Source: Litoribacterium kuwaitense (GTDB lineage: Bacteria; Bacillota; Bacilli; Bacillales; DSM-28697). Taken from it: a stretch of DNA of 64,000 bases. Positions 16,819 through 26,534 of this stretch are shown here, in pieces. The translations under genes and the position numbers were made by a program. The stretch is taken from assembly GCF_011058155.1 (NCBI RefSeq), contig NZ_JAALFC010000012.1:1-64000 (forward strand). The letters are read 5' to 3'. Numbering within the stretch: the first letter of the stretch is position 1; the number at the start of each line of letters is the position of its first letter. A model generated the notes under the pieces. It made no database searches, was not told the origin of the DNA, and was given only the letters and a program-made list of their open reading frames with translations.

Positions 16819-18528
16819 CTACTTCAAATTCGGTCGATTGATCCACTGTTTAAAAGCGTTCTTCGACTTTGTATTTAAAACTTGCTCGGGCTTCGCAAAC
16901 GCTTTGCGAGCGATGCGAACACCTTCTTCCATATCGGAAAGCATTTCAATGCTATGGGCGTCGGTTGAAATAGAAATTGGCACACCGGCTGCGATAACTT
17001 TTTCAAGCCAGCTGTGATGCAAATCGAATCGATTTGGATTGGCGTTCAGCTCTAAAGCTGTATTCGTTTCGCTTGCGAGGTGGATTAAAGCGTCAACATC
17101 AACTTTATAGCCATCACGCCTTCCAATCAAGCGTCCCGTTGGATGAGCAATTAAATCAACATGAGCATTTTTCAAAGCATTCTCAAGACGCTGCATGATT
17201 TTGTCACTCGACTGCTGAAATGATGAATGAATCGAGGCAATGACAAAGTCCATTTCCTGTAGCAAGTCATCTTCATAATCCAATGACCCATCTGGAAGAA
17301 TGTCCATTTCAGTCCCTTTAAATATATGAATGCCTCCAATTTGTTCATTCACTCGATCGATTTCTTCGCTTTGTCGCCGCAGGCGGTCAGAGGTTAACCC
17401 ATTTGCTACTCGGAGTGATACTGAATGGTCTGTGATTACAATATACTCATAGCCCCTCGCTTTAGCTGCAAGTGCCATTTCCTCAACCGAATGCGCACCA
17501 TCGCTCCATGTCGTATGCATATGGAGGTCACCACGAACATGAGAAAGCTTGAGGAGTTCCGGAATACGTTCTACGAGGTCAAATTCTTTATGGCCTTGAC
17601 GTATTTCTGGAGGCATCCACGGCAGGTTATATCGTGCATAAAGAGCTTCCTCACTCTCTGGAACGACTAGTCCATGCTCTGTTTCAATGCCATATTCAGA
17701 GATTTTTTCTGCCCGTTCCTTGGCGATCTGCCTCATCCGAACGTTATGCTCTTTAGAACCTGTGAAATGATGAAGCGTCGCCGCAAATTCATCAGGAGAA
17801 ACGAGGCGAAAATCGACTTGAATCGACGGATGATCCGCGCGAATCGTCACTTTTTTTTCACCGCCAGCGATCACTTCTTCAACACTGTCCATCGTCTTTA
17901 ACCGTTCACTGACGCCTGCAGCATGTTTAGTGGCAACAATCATATCAAGATCTTTCACCGTTTCTTCAGTCCGCCGGAAACTTCCTCCAAGCTCAGCCTT
18001 TTCAACGCCTTCAAGTTGGCATACTTCATGCAGCAACCGCTGCGCAAATGTGCGAACAGAAGCATAGGACAGCCTTTGATTCGTATCCTCATTCTTTTCT
18101 AGCGCTTCTAGTATTTTCAGCTCTGATTTTTCACCAAACCCCGGAAGCTGGCGAACCTTTTGCTGTTCACACGCTGCTTTTAACGTTGCAGCATCACGAA
18201 TGCCAAGTTCCTGTGAGAGCTTGGCAATCTTTTTGCCGCCTAGTCCTGGAAGGCTTAACAAAGGTGGCAACCCTGGCGGAATCGTCGCCTCCAATTCTTC
18301 GAGCAAAGGTGAATGGCCGTTCGTAACACAGTCTGAGATGACTTGTGCTGTTCCTTTCCCGATTCCTTTTAAGGCAGATGGATCCTCGATCTCATCCATA
18401 CTTTTCTCGATCTGCTCTAAGGCAGCCGCTGCTCTACGGTATGCAGCCGTTTTAAACGTATTTTCTCCTTTGATTTCTAACAAAACAGCGATGGTTTCTA
18501 ACACACGAATAATCTCTTTTTTATTCAT
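16819..18528 (-). CDS. polX: Family X DNA polymerase with PHP domain
   Basis: This repair polymerase acts in short-gap filling and has 3'-5' exonuclease and AP endonuclease activities reported for the B. subtilis enzyme. The 569-residue product begins with the 8-kDa-type HhH region (ALKGIGKGTAQVI, SLPGLGGKKIAKL). It continues with the nucleotidyltransferase core (LGGSFRRTEETVKDLDMIVA, with the metal-binding aspartates) and ends with a PHP domain (DLHMHTTWSDGAHSV, VITDHS, HPTGR, STDAHS) bearing the metal-binding histidines. It is 14 bases upstream of mutS2. Confidence 0.96.
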   Translation of the reverse strand: MNKKEIIRVLETIAVLLEIKGENTFKTAAYRRAAAALEQIEKSMDEIEDPSALKGIGKGTAQVISDCVTNGHSPLLEELEATIPPGLPPLLSLPGLGGKKIAKLSQELGIRDAATLKAACEQQKVRQLPGFGEKSELKILEALEKNEDTNQRLSYASVRTFAQRLLHEVCQLEGVEKAELGGSFRRTEETVKDLDMIVATKHAAGVSERLKTMDSVEEVIAGGEKKVTIRADHPSIQVDFRLVSPDEFAATLHHFTGSKEHNVRMRQIAKERAEKISEYGIETEHGLVVPESEEALYARYNLPWMPPEIRQGHKEFDLVERIPELLKLSHVRGDLHMHTTWSDGAHSVEEMALAAKARGYEYIVITDHSVSLRVANGLTSDRLRRQSEEIDRVNEQIGGIHIFKGTEMDILPDGSLDYEDDLLQEMDFVIASIHSSFQQSSDKIMQRLENALKNAHVDLIAHPTGRLIGRRDGYKVDVDALIHLASETNTALELNANPNRFDLHHSWLEKVIAAGVPISISTDAHSIEMLSDMEEGVRIARKAFAKPEQVLNTKSKNAFKQWINRPNLK

Positions 18529-18591
18529 GTCTACACTCCTTCATTAACGAAAGATAGATCACAGCCCTAAATCACCCGATAAAAAAGCGCT

Positions 18592-18627
18592 AAAAGCTCC
18601 TCCTAACAGGAACTAGGAGAAGCTTTT
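18592..18627 (-). terminator. Terminator downstream of cvpA
   Basis: Minus strand AAAAGCTTCTCCT pairs with AGGAGGAGCTTTT, followed a few bases later by a T run. It lies between cvpA and polX. Confidence 0.65.
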
Positions 18628-18630
18628 ATG

Positions 18631-19170
18631 TCACTGGTTCGTTTGAACAAACCAGCGCTCTTTTATTTCCTGGGAAAGTATAGGCGTTTTTTCAACGATG
18701 ACTTTAGCTATACTCGAATCATCAATACTTCGCTGTACCTGTTCGACAGGCGTTAATGCTGCGACATATAATAGGACAAAAATGATAAGATAGACTTCTA
18801 TTAACCCAAATGCCCCACCTAGCGCGCGATTTACCGTACTTAACAGCGGCAAGTCCGCTAAAAAATCAAGCATGGCACCGATCATTTGCAGGATAATTTT
18901 CGTGCCAAAAAAAAGAACAGCAAAAGCGACCCCTTGATAGAACGTTTGTTCCAAAAAGATACCATCCGCAAACAACGCGAAAGTACCGTCTTCACCTCCA
19001 GAATAAGGGATCCAAAATTTTATCATTTGACTAAACTCTTTATAATATAAAAAAGCAACAATAAATGAAATGACTAGACCTGCCATATGTATCACTTGCA
19101 GAATGAGGCCTCTTCGAATACCAATAAAAAAGCCGGCACAAAGAATTACAAATATAATGACGTTAAGCAT
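18631..19170 (-). CDS. yshB: CvpA family membrane protein YshB
   Basis: This 179-residue integral membrane protein of the CvpA (colicin V production) family has about four helices. They include VIIFVILCAGFFIGIRRG at the N-terminus, VIHMAGLVISFIVAFLYY, GVAFAVLFFGTKIILQMIG and LIEVYLIIFVLLYVAAL. The LSTVNRALGGAFGL segment is characteristic of the family. The biochemical role is unknown. The start overlaps zapA by 8 bases. Confidence 0.88.
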   Translation of the reverse strand: MLNVIIFVILCAGFFIGIRRGLILQVIHMAGLVISFIVAFLYYKEFSQMIKFWIPYSGGEDGTFALFADGIFLEQTFYQGVAFAVLFFGTKIILQMIGAMLDFLADLPLLSTVNRALGGAFGLIEVYLIIFVLLYVAALTPVEQVQRSIDDSSIAKVIVEKTPILSQEIKERWFVQTNQ

Positions 19171-19456
19171 CCTTTAGTTTTTCCTCTTTCCGAATATAAT
19201 CCTGCAATAAATCATGCTCTTTTTGCAGTTGATCGTACGATTCCTGTAATTTTAAATGATCGCTCATAATGTTGATCGCTGTCAGCATAGCCACTCGGTT
19301 CATCCCTAAGTAAGGGTGCTTTAAATCTATTTCCCTCATAGTTTCGTCCACGGTTTCTGCCACTTCACGAATATGGGAAGTATTTTCTGAACCAACGATC
19401 GTAAACGATTGTCCAAGGATTTGGATAGTTGTTTTATTTTTATTCTTACTAGACAA
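19163..19456 (-). CDS. zapA: Cell division protein ZapA
   Basis: ZapA is a small cytoplasmic protein that promotes FtsZ bundling at the division ring. The 97-residue product has the N-terminal strand TTIQILGQSFTIVG, then IREVAETVDETMREI, the LGMNRVAMLTAINIMSDHLKLQ helix and a C-terminal coiled coil. The start codon is TTG (19454-19456) after AGGGGGT. Confidence 0.93.
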   Translation of the reverse strand: MSSKNKNKTTIQILGQSFTIVGSENTSHIREVAETVDETMREIDLKHPYLGMNRVAMLTAINIMSDHLKLQESYDQLQKEHDLLQDYIRKEEKLKDA

Positions 19457-19700
19457 CGAAAATACCCCCTAAAAAGTTGACAATCTTCTTAGTATGATAA
19501 CACGAATCCCTTTTTAAAAGAAAATAAATCAGGGATATTCATGTATTATTTCGTCGAAAAAGGTGATTTTCCTGTCATTTGCAAGGGAATTTTACCATTT
19601 TGCCAATTTAATCGGATCACTTTTCACGCGTTAGTAACTTATTTCCTTAAACCGTTGATTAAAATTAAGGACTCAACCTGTTGGATTAACATTTTACATA

Positions 19701-19771
19701 CCGTCGGTCACGCCTCATGAACTGCACGTTCTTTTTGAGTCTTCTCTCCGCCTACGTTCTTCGTCTGCCGA
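19701..19771 (+). repeat. Diverged copy of the dispersed intergenic repeat
   Basis: The order CTCATGAACT, GTTCT, GTCTTCTCTC, CGCCTA, GTCTG parallels the 127-bp units between mdh and icd, and a GTAGACAAA hairpin follows about 55 bases later, as in the other copies. The match is weaker than that at 46.5 kb. The rest of the 443 bases between pheT and zapA holds nothing I can identify; rnhC, which occupies this place in B. subtilis, is absent. Confidence 0.4.
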
Positions 19772-19824
19772 GTTTTTTGATCTGATTTAAGGAATTTTGC
19801 ACGCATGTTCGACTAAAAAGAAAA

Positions 19825-19855
19825 TGTAGACAAAACCAAAAATGATTTTGTCTAC
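19825..19855 (-). terminator. Hairpin terminator downstream of pheT (family copy 2)
   Basis: TGTAGACAAAA and TTTTGTCTACA form a perfect 11-bp stem. On the minus strand TTTTCTTTTT follows, so it is a good intrinsic terminator for pheST. Confidence 0.8.
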
Positions 19856-19899
19856 ACGCTTAGCCGTTAGCTAATGATTACGACTGTTTATACATTTAG

Positions 19900-22320
19900 T
19901 TATGATGAACGTAGCTCTGCGCCAAACGTACGCTCTAATTTACCTAGAACTGCTTCATACGCTTCAGTCACTTCTTCATCTGTAAGTGTGCGTTCAGCAT
20001 GACTAAACCGGAGTGAAAATGCGAGTGATTTCTTTCCTTTTTCGAGACGCTCTCCTTCGTACACATCAAACAATGCTACATTTGTCAATAATGAACCGCC
20101 CGCTTGTCTCATTTGCATTTCAATCTCACCAGCAGATGCCGTTTGATCAACAACTAAAGCAATATCTCTCGTCACTGCAGGGTATTTAGGTACAGGTACG
20201 TATGTGTTTTTCGCTTGACTTTGGAGAATCCATGGTGACGTTTTTAATTCAAAAACGTACGTATCATCAAGATCGAGTTCTTGTGCAACATGTGGATGCA
20301 ATTGACCGATAAATCCAATCACTTCTCCATCGTAAACGATCGATGCAGTCCTTCCAGGGTGCAATTCTTCGCGCTGATCTGCTCTAAATGACACTTGACC
20401 TGTAACACCAAACTCAGTGAAAAGCATTTCGACAACGCCTTTTAATGAAAAAAAGTCAACGTCTTGCTTTTGCGCAAGCCAGCTTTGCGCTTGGACTTCA
20501 CCTGATATAACGCCTGCAACGTGTCGATGCTCTTCATGATGTTCTGGACCGCTCTCTGATACATAGACAGAACCGACTTCGTAAAGTGCTCTTCTCGCTA
20601 CTGAACGACGTTGGTTGTGGCCAATTGCATCGAGCAGATGAGGCAACAAACTATGACGCAAGACTTGGCGTTCCTCAGTCATTGGTGACGCGACTGCAAG
20701 AGAGCGAAGTTCTGGATACATAGAAAATTGGCTCGCTTTACTTTCATGTGTTAAAGAGTACGTAATTGCTTCGTGCATACCCGCAGCTTCAAGCAATCTC
20801 CTCATTTTTCGTACCGACTGCTGTGTTGGTGTTAAACCGATGTCTGCTGGTATGGATGCAGGAATTGTCGCAGGCAGACGATCATATCCGTAAAGACGAC
20901 CAACCTCTTCAATTAAATCTTCAGCAATGGAAATATCAGGTCGCCTTGTCGGCACGATGACATGAAACACTCCATTCGATACGTCAACGGAAAAATGCAA
21001 GGCTGTTAACGTACGTTCTACTTCAGCTTCAGAAAGTGTCGTACCAAGTAATCCATTGATTTCCTCAAGCGATACAGATACCGTTTGAGCTGTTGGTACT
21101 GTCGCTTTTGCGGTGACAGAACCTTTTCGCACTGACCCTCCCGCGTATTTTTCCAGCAAATAAGCGGCACGGTTGGCTGCTTTTATTGTTCGCTCAGGAT
21201 CAACACGTTTTTCAAAGCGTGCACTCGAGTCGCTGCGAAGACCATGAGCTCTTGACGTTTGGCGAACGGCATCCGGAGAGAAGTAAGCCGCTTCCAGCAA
21301 GACGGTCGTCGTCTCCGATGTGACCTCTGTATCTTGACCTCCCATGACACCTGCCATCGCAATCGGCTTCATGCCATTCGTAATGACAAGCTGCCCTTCA
21401 GCTAATGAACGTGTCTGCCCGTCAAGTGTAATCATACTCTCGTTCGCTTTGGCATGACGTACAACAATTTGCTTTGACCCGAGCCGGTCGTAGTCAAAGG
21501 CATGCAACGGCTGTCCGTATTCAAGTAATACGTAGTTTGTAATGTCAACAACGTTATTAATCGGACGGATGCCGGCGCTCATCAGTCGACGCTGCATCCA
21601 AAATGGCGCTGGCTTAATGGTAACATTGTCAATCATCTTGGCGATATATAACGGGTTGTCCTCAGGTGCTTCAACAATGACCTCAATCGCATCATGAGCG
21701 TCAAGTTCACTTTCCTGAATGTCTTCTTTCGGCCAACTCACATCGCCTTCAAGAATTGCTGCGGTTTCATAAGCGACACCGACCATACTCATACAATCGC
21801 CACGATTTGCGGTCAGCTCAAGCTCGATGACTGTATCATCAAGCTGCAATGCATCGCTCACTGGTGTCCCTGCGTCAGCTTCACCATCATAGACAAAAAT
21901 GCCGTCAGCATATTCTTTCGGAACGAGCGCTTGCGGAATGCCAAGCTCTGACAGAGAACATATCATTCCTTCAGAGGCTGTGCCACGAAGCTTCGCTTTT
22001 TTGATTTTAATGCCACCAGGAAGACGAGCGCCTGGGCGTGCTACGATCACCGTTTGACCAGCAGCTACATTCGGCGCACCGCAAACGATTTGCGCGCTCT
22101 CTTCATCACCGACACGTACTTGACAGACGCTGAGCTTGTCGGCATTAGGATGAGGCTCACACGATTCAACGTATCCTAGAACGATATGATCGAGTGTAGA
22201 ATTCCATTGGCTGATTTGTTCTACTTCGATTCCTGTCCGAGTCACTTTTTCGGCAAGATTTGCTGGTGACTCTGTAGAGACATCTACATATTGACTCAAC
22301 CATTTATAAGAAACAAGCAT
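19900..22320 (-). CDS. pheT: Phenylalanyl-tRNA synthetase beta subunit
   Basis: This is the larger subunit of the alpha2-beta2 enzyme. The 806-residue product starts with MLVSYKWLSQYV and has an EMAP-like tRNA-binding fold (VGYVESCEPHPNADKLSVC, residues about 48-150). The B3/B4 editing region (NRGDCMSMVGVAYE onward) follows, then the B5 domain and the catalytic-like core (KRVDPERT, EDLIEEVGRLYGYDRLP). The C-terminal FDX-ACB domain is seen at KYPAVTRDIALVV and SLAFSLRFSHAERTLTDEEV. It follows pheS by 15 bases under the same T-box control. Confidence 0.97.
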   Translation of the reverse strand: MLVSYKWLSQYVDVSTESPANLAEKVTRTGIEVEQISQWNSTLDHIVLGYVESCEPHPNADKLSVCQVRVGDEESAQIVCGAPNVAAGQTVIVARPGARLPGGIKIKKAKLRGTASEGMICSLSELGIPQALVPKEYADGIFVYDGEADAGTPVSDALQLDDTVIELELTANRGDCMSMVGVAYETAAILEGDVSWPKEDIQESELDAHDAIEVIVEAPEDNPLYIAKMIDNVTIKPAPFWMQRRLMSAGIRPINNVVDITNYVLLEYGQPLHAFDYDRLGSKQIVVRHAKANESMITLDGQTRSLAEGQLVITNGMKPIAMAGVMGGQDTEVTSETTTVLLEAAYFSPDAVRQTSRAHGLRSDSSARFEKRVDPERTIKAANRAAYLLEKYAGGSVRKGSVTAKATVPTAQTVSVSLEEINGLLGTTLSEAEVERTLTALHFSVDVSNGVFHVIVPTRRPDISIAEDLIEEVGRLYGYDRLPATIPASIPADIGLTPTQQSVRKMRRLLEAAGMHEAITYSLTHESKASQFSMYPELRSLAVASPMTEERQVLRHSLLPHLLDAIGHNQRRSVARRALYEVGSVYVSESGPEHHEEHRHVAGVISGEVQAQSWLAQKQDVDFFSLKGVVEMLFTEFGVTGQVSFRADQREELHPGRTASIVYDGEVIGFIGQLHPHVAQELDLDDTYVFELKTSPWILQSQAKNTYVPVPKYPAVTRDIALVVDQTASAGEIEMQMRQAGGSLLTNVALFDVYEGERLEKGKKSLAFSLRFSHAERTLTDEEVTEAYEAVLGKLERTFGAELRSS

Positions 22321-22335
22321 GCTCTCAACTCTCCC

Positions 22336-23367
22336 TTACCTGTTAAATTGCTGAATAAAACGAATGTCATTTGTGTAAAAATGGCGAATATCTTCAATGC
22401 CATATCTAAGCATCGCTACACGGTCAGGTCCCATCCCAAAAGCAAAGCCGGAATACTCTTCAGGGTCAAAACCTGCCATTTTTAGCACATTCGGATGAAC
22501 CATTCCTGCGCCTAAAATTTCAATCCAACCCGTTTTCTTACATACCGAGCAGCCTTCTCCTTGACATATACTACAAGAGATATCAACTTCAACGGATGGC
22601 TCAGTAAACGGAAAATAACTAGGACGTAAACGGATATCACGTTCTTCACCAAACATTTCTTTGGCAAAGCGCTCAAGAGTGCCTTTGAGATCGCTCATTT
22701 GAATGCCCCGATCGATCACCATGCCTTCAATTTGCATAAACTGGTGCGAATGTGTAGCATCGTCGGTATCCCGTCTGTACACTTTCCCTGGACATATGAT
22801 TTTAAGTGGTCCTTTTCCGTTCTGCTTCTCCATTGAACGCGGTTGAACTGGAGATGTTTGCGTTCTAAGCAGGAACTCTTCAGTAATGTAGAATGAGTCT
22901 TGCGTATCGCGAGCCGGGTGATCGGGCGGCATGTTGAGCGCTTCAAAGTTGTAATAATCACTCTCCACCTCAGGCCCTTCAGCAATCGTATAACCCATTG
23001 ATAGGAAAAAATCCTCAATCTCTTCAATAACGAGCGTCAAAGGATGTGGGTGTCCTACTTGCTGGGGCATCCCCGGAAGCGTGACATCGAGCGTTTCCTG
23101 TTCTAGTTTTCGCTGCATTTCCTCAGCTTGGAGACTTTCTTGTTTCTCGTCAATGGCAATCTGAATCGCGCTTCGTACTTCATTCGCCACCTGTCCGATG
23201 ACCGGTCGTTCTTCCGCAGACAGCTTACCCATGCCACGAAGCACTTCTGTCATCGGCCCTTTTTTACCTAAATATTTGACCTTTGTGTCTTGAAGATCCT
23301 TTACACGTGTCGCTTGCTTTATCGCCTGAAGTGCTTCCTCCTGCAATGCAATCAGCTTATCTTTCAT
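22336..23367 (-). CDS. pheS: Phenylalanyl-tRNA synthetase alpha subunit
   Basis: This catalytic subunit is 343 residues long. The N-terminal coiled coil (about 1-85) binds tRNA-Phe. The class II core shows [19 protein letters not shown], motif 2 in the [21 protein letters not shown] region, the conserved FTEPSVEVD and motif 3 [17 protein letters not shown]. Two Cys pairs ([12 protein letters not shown]) are present near residue 255. A T-box leader lies upstream. Confidence 0.97.
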   Translation of the reverse strand: MKDKLIALQEEALQAIKQATRVKDLQDTKVKYLGKKGPMTEVLRGMGKLSAEERPVIGQVANEVRSAIQIAIDEKQESLQAEEMQRKLEQETLDVTLPGMPQQVGHPHPLTLVIEEIEDFFLSMGYTIAEGPEVESDYYNFEALNMPPDHPARDTQDSFYITEEFLLRTQTSPVQPRSMEKQNGKGPLKIICPGKVYRRDTDDATHSHQFMQIEGMVIDRGIQMSDLKGTLERFAKEMFGEERDIRLRPSYFPFTEPSVEVDISCSICQGEGCSVCKKTGWIEILGAGMVHPNVLKMAGFDPEEYSGFAFGMGPDRVAMLRYGIEDIRHFYTNDIRFIQQFNR

Positions 23368-23446
23368 TGCTTTTCATCCTCCTCTGGCTCCTTCCCTTAA
23401 AAACTGCCGGAGCACAAATTCATATACTAAAGAATGACATATAGAA

Positions 23447-23709
23447 CATAAAAAATCCGCCCCTAAAAAAGGGACGGACTCATTCCGCGTTACCACCCTT
23501 GTTGGCACAAACTGCCCAACTTGACTTCAATAACGGTGAAGGTCCGGGCCACCTTTCATCTCTCCGTAGAGACTCCCGGTGCCAGCTCCTGAGTGAATTC
23601 AAAACCCAATTCTTTTGTGGGGGCTTTCAGTCCTTGACCACCCATCCCTGTACATAGAATCACTGGATTTCTACTTAGCTCATTCTTAGCTTTTTTTCGC
23701 CTTGTTCTA
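23447..23709 (-). promoter_or_regulatory. T-box riboswitch leader of pheST
   Basis: The minus strand carries the T-box AGGGTGGTAACGCGG (TGGTAACGCG at 23486-23495) followed by the antiterminator/terminator switch: CCGTCCCT TTTT AGGGGCGG and six T (23451-23477). Its position directly upstream of pheS implies sensing of uncharged tRNA-Phe. I did not place the specifier codon with confidence. An ATG frame through this leader (23556-23759) is not a gene. Confidence 0.92.
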
Positions 23710-23715
23710 TCGCTT

Positions 23716-23744
23716 AGTATAACGGCGCCTTTTGCAGAAAACAA
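23716..23744 (-). promoter_or_regulatory. Candidate SigA promoter of pheST
   Basis: Minus strand TTGTTT (23739-23744), 17 bases, TATACT (23716-23721), immediately before the T-box leader. Confidence 0.55.
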
Positions 23745-23751
23745 GTCTTTC

Positions 23752-24519
23752 TTAGCCATTTTTTTTCGCTTGCAAACCGTACATCACAATGCCAGCAGCA
23801 ACGGTGACGTTTAATGACTCCGTTTTCCCTGCCATCGGGATCGATATACGCTCGTTTGCAGCCGACAGTAAGTGCTCGTCGATGCCCCGACCTTCATTGC
23901 CGAACACGACAGCATATTTTCGCTCGATTTGAACTTTCTCTAGCGGCAAACCGTCCATCGCTGTTGCAAAGATTGGAACGTTCGCTTGCGCTAGCTTGTT
24001 CACCAAACCATTTAAATCGTCTCGTATGACGGGGAGATGAAACAGCGCCCCTTGTGTCGCACGGACCGCTTTGCTGTTATACATGTCAGCACAATGCTTC
24101 CCTAAAACAACAGCCGTCATTCCAAGGACTTCAGCCGTACGAATTAAGGTGCCGAGATTCCCAGGGTCTTGAATATCATCAAGCAGCGCAAGACTGCAGT
24201 TGCTTTGAAGAATATCAGTCATAGGAGGCTTAAGGATGTGACAAACAGCGATGATCCCTTGTGGTGATTCTGTTTGACTGAGCGTCCGAATCACATCTTC
24301 ACTGCATATGATGACTTCACTATCTTTCGGCGGCTGAAATGTTTGCAGCTTGTCTTCTTCCACAAGCAGATAAGGCATCACCTGACCAGCAGAAAGAGCC
24401 TCAGCAAATAAGTGTGGACCCTCAATTAAAAACTGACTCATTTGATCTCGATATTTTTTCTTATGCAATTTCTTTAACTGCTTCACAAATGAATTTTGTG
24501 TCGAATGAATTGTTTTCAC
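23752..24519 (-). CDS. ysgA: SpoU/TrmH-type rRNA methyltransferase YsgA
   Basis: This SPOUT-fold RNA 2'-O-ribose methyltransferase is 255 residues long. An N-terminal substrate-binding domain (STQNSFVKQLKKLHKKKYRDQ, FLIEGPHLFAEAL) precedes the knot domain. That domain has the three SpoU motifs: DPGNLGTLIRTAEVLG, VFGNEGRGI and ISIPMAGKTESLNVTVAAG. The start codon is GTG at 24519. It is divergent from sspI and upstream of pheST, as in B. subtilis. The exact target nucleotide cannot be read from the sequence. Confidence 0.93.
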   Translation of the reverse strand: MKTIHSTQNSFVKQLKKLHKKKYRDQMSQFLIEGPHLFAEALSAGQVMPYLLVEEDKLQTFQPPKDSEVIICSEDVIRTLSQTESPQGIIAVCHILKPPMTDILQSNCSLALLDDIQDPGNLGTLIRTAEVLGMTAVVLGKHCADMYNSKAVRATQGALFHLPVIRDDLNGLVNKLAQANVPIFATAMDGLPLEKVQIERKYAVVFGNEGRGIDEHLLSAANERISIPMAGKTESLNVTVAAGIVMYGLQAKKNG

Positions 24520-24552
24520 GATGGCATGGGGCCTCTCTTTTTAAAGGTTGTT

Positions 24553-24582
24553 GAATAATCAATTTCGCCTTCCCATACACTA
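24553..24582 (+). promoter_or_regulatory. Candidate sigma-G promoter of sspI
   Basis: GAATA (24553-24557), 16 bases, then CATACACTA (24574-24582), similar to the forespore sigma-G pattern. It lies about 55 bases upstream of sspI, a forespore gene in B. subtilis. Confidence 0.45.
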
Positions 24583-24638
24583 AGCACCGTATAACAAAAA
24601 GAAGACAGATGCAAATCTGTCGCGTGGAGGCGAAGACA

Positions 24639-24845
24639 ATGGATTTGAATTTAAGAAAAGCCATTACTGCCAATGTGGCGTCGAATTCAAAAGAGGAATT
24701 GGAAGGTACCATCCTTGATGCCATCCAAAGCGGTGAAGAAAAAATGCTTCCAGGCTTAGGCGTCCTGTTTGAAATCATCTGGCAACAATCCGACGAACAA
24801 GAGCAGGAGCAAATGCTTTCAACGTTATACGATGGGCTTAGATAA
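24639..24845 (+). CDS. sspI: Small acid-soluble spore protein SspI
   Basis: This minor SASP is made in the forespore. The 68-residue product shows [32 protein letters not shown] and an acidic C-terminal half, closely matching B. subtilis SspI. ATG 24639 follows GGAGG; the upstream start in the same frame has no ribosome-binding site. A T-rich hairpin follows the stop. Confidence 0.95.
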   Translation: MDLNLRKAITANVASNSKEELEGTILDAIQSGEEKMLPGLGVLFEIIWQQSDEQEQEQMLSTLYDGLR

Positions 24846-24864
24846 AGGAAAGCCTTAAAAAGAT

Positions 24865-24898
24865 TCTCCAGCCATCCTTACCTGGCTGGAGATTTTAT
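24865..24898 (+). terminator. Terminator between sspI and the M42 peptidase gene
   Basis: CTCCAGCC and GGCTGGAG form a perfect 8-bp stem with a 12-base loop followed by ATTTTATT. It can serve sspI and, on the other strand, the convergent peptidase gene. Confidence 0.75.
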
Positions 24899-24911
24899 TA
24901 GTTATGTGAGA

Positions 24912-25997
24912 TTAGTCTCCGTATGTTAGACGATGCACCGTATCTTTATCCAAAGCCTCGATGACTTTAACGATCAGTTCAACAGCATGCTCGTAGTCTT
25001 TTCGATGCAAAATTGCAGCGTGTGAATGGATGTATCGTGTCGGCACAGTAATGGATAACGATGGAACACCATTTGCAGTCACATGAATATTTCCTGAGTC
25101 TGTACCGCCGCCAGGCATGGATTCATACTGAAATGGGATGTCGTTGTCTTCCGCAGTTTTTACCACTAGGTCACGAAGCCCTTTATGGGAGATCATCGAC
25201 GCATCATATAATACAATTTGTGGACCTTTTCCTAAGGTGCCATGTCTGTCTTGCTCACTTGTTCCCGGCGTGTCTCCCGCGATCCCAACATCAACACCGA
25301 AGCCAATATCCGGCTGGATGTAGTGAGCTGACGTTTTTGCTCCACGCAGACCAACCTCTTCTTGAATCGTTCCGACACCGTATACGACGTTCGGATGATC
25401 TTTTCCTTTTAGTTCTCTTAAAACATCAATCGCAATCGCACAACCGATTCGGTTGTCCCATGCCTTTGCAAGCAACATATCCTCGTTATCCATTACAGTA
25501 AATTCGAAATAAGGTACTGCTTGATCTCCAGGACGGATACCAAAGGACTCTGCCTCTTCTTTGCTTGTCGCCCCTACGTCAATGAACATATCTTTGATCT
25601 CGACTGGTTTTTTACGCGCTTCTGGAGAAAGTACGTGTGGTGGTTTTGATCCGATGACGCCAGTTACATCGCCTTTTGAAGTCACAATGGTCACTCGCTG
25701 AGCGAGCATCACCTGACTCCACCAGCCTCCAACTGTTTGAAAACGTAAAAAACCTTTATCGTCAATATGTGTAATCATAAAACCGACTTCATCAAGGTGC
25801 CCTGCAACCATAATTTTTGGCCCATTTTCCTTACCGGTTTTTTTTGCAATTAAACTTCCTAGATGATCGGTTGTGACGCCGTCATTATCGGCAAACGGCT
25901 TTATGTATTGTTCCATAACCTTGCGAGGCTCTGCTTCATTACCAGGAATTCCTTTAGCGTCAGTTAGTGCTTTAAGCATTTGAAGCTTTTCATCCAT
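24912..25997 (-). CDS. ysdC: M42 family metallo-aminopeptidase YsdC
   Basis: This is a cobalt/zinc aminopeptidase or glutamyl aminopeptidase-like protein, usually a large tetrahedral oligomer. The 361-residue product (same length as B. subtilis YsdC) has metal-site motifs AGHLDEVGF (His and Asp), KAWDNRIG (Asp), the catalytic [11 protein letters not shown] (Glu-Glu), VDVG (Asp) and a late IHSHAAILH histidine. ATG 25997 follows AAAAAGGAG; the longer frame to 26081 adds 28 unrelated residues. The natural peptide substrate is unknown. Confidence 0.92.
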   Translation of the reverse strand: MDEKLQMLKALTDAKGIPGNEAEPRKVMEQYIKPFADNDGVTTDHLGSLIAKKTGKENGPKIMVAGHLDEVGFMITHIDDKGFLRFQTVGGWWSQVMLAQRVTIVTSKGDVTGVIGSKPPHVLSPEARKKPVEIKDMFIDVGATSKEEAESFGIRPGDQAVPYFEFTVMDNEDMLLAKAWDNRIGCAIAIDVLRELKGKDHPNVVYGVGTIQEEVGLRGAKTSAHYIQPDIGFGVDVGIAGDTPGTSEQDRHGTLGKGPQIVLYDASMISHKGLRDLVVKTAEDNDIPFQYESMPGGGTDSGNIHVTANGVPSLSITVPTRYIHSHAAILHRKDYEHAVELIVKVIEALDKDTVHRLTYGD

Positions 25998-26153
25998 TAC
26001 GTACCTCTCCTTTTTGTTTATGATATCCTTATTATACGTCTTTTGGTAAACGAGAACAAACGTGGAATCTTTTAAATTCAACTTGAAACTTTTTCTTTAC
26101 GGGAAAAGTATATATAGTATATAGAAGGATTGATAAAGGGAGTGGATGAACCT

Positions 26154-26534
26154 ATGCAGTGGCTTTTTATCCTCGTTCTCATCGTTGCCGTTGCTTTTGT
26201 CGCGTACAGTCTTGTCAAATATATGAATCAACCCCAACGAAAGCTCCATAGAGCTAAAGAAACACATGACTTTTATTTGCATGATGAACCTCAGGTGGAT
26301 ACTTTGAAGATTACGTATAAAGGGCTGGCATTTGAAGGAAAAAAGACACTTGGAGCGACTGAGGAAGGATTTGAAGTGATCTCCATAATCCTTCGGCCAG
26401 TAAACCCTAAGCGTCTTAGCGGGATGACGAAAGACGATTTTTATTTTATTGAGCGTGAAGTATTCATTTATTACCCTAACGCAGATGTGCTTTGGGATGA
26501 CCCTGTCAAACAGCTCTTTCAGCCTTCTTCATGA
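26154..26534 (+). CDS. ysdB: YsdB family membrane-anchored protein
   Basis: This 126-residue protein has one N-terminal membrane helix (WLFILVLIVAVAFVAYSLV) and a cytoplasmic domain with KETHDFYLHDEPQ, KITYKGLAFEGKKT and DDFYFIEREVFIYYPNADV. It matches B. subtilis YsdB, a gene linked to the sigma-W pathway, in type and location beside ysdC. An in-frame TTG at 26130 has a poorly spaced ribosome-binding site, so ATG 26154 is preferred. Confidence 0.82.
   Translation: MQWLFILVLIVAVAFVAYSLVKYMNQPQRKLHRAKETHDFYLHDEPQVDTLKITYKGLAFEGKKTLGATEEGFEVISIILRPVNPKRLSGMTKDDFYFIEREVFIYYPNADVLWDDPVKQLFQPSS

Noticed and set aside
23556-23759. Minus-strand ORF upstream of pheS
   Set aside because: It lies inside the T-box leader; the RNA structure explains the conservation and no protein family fits.
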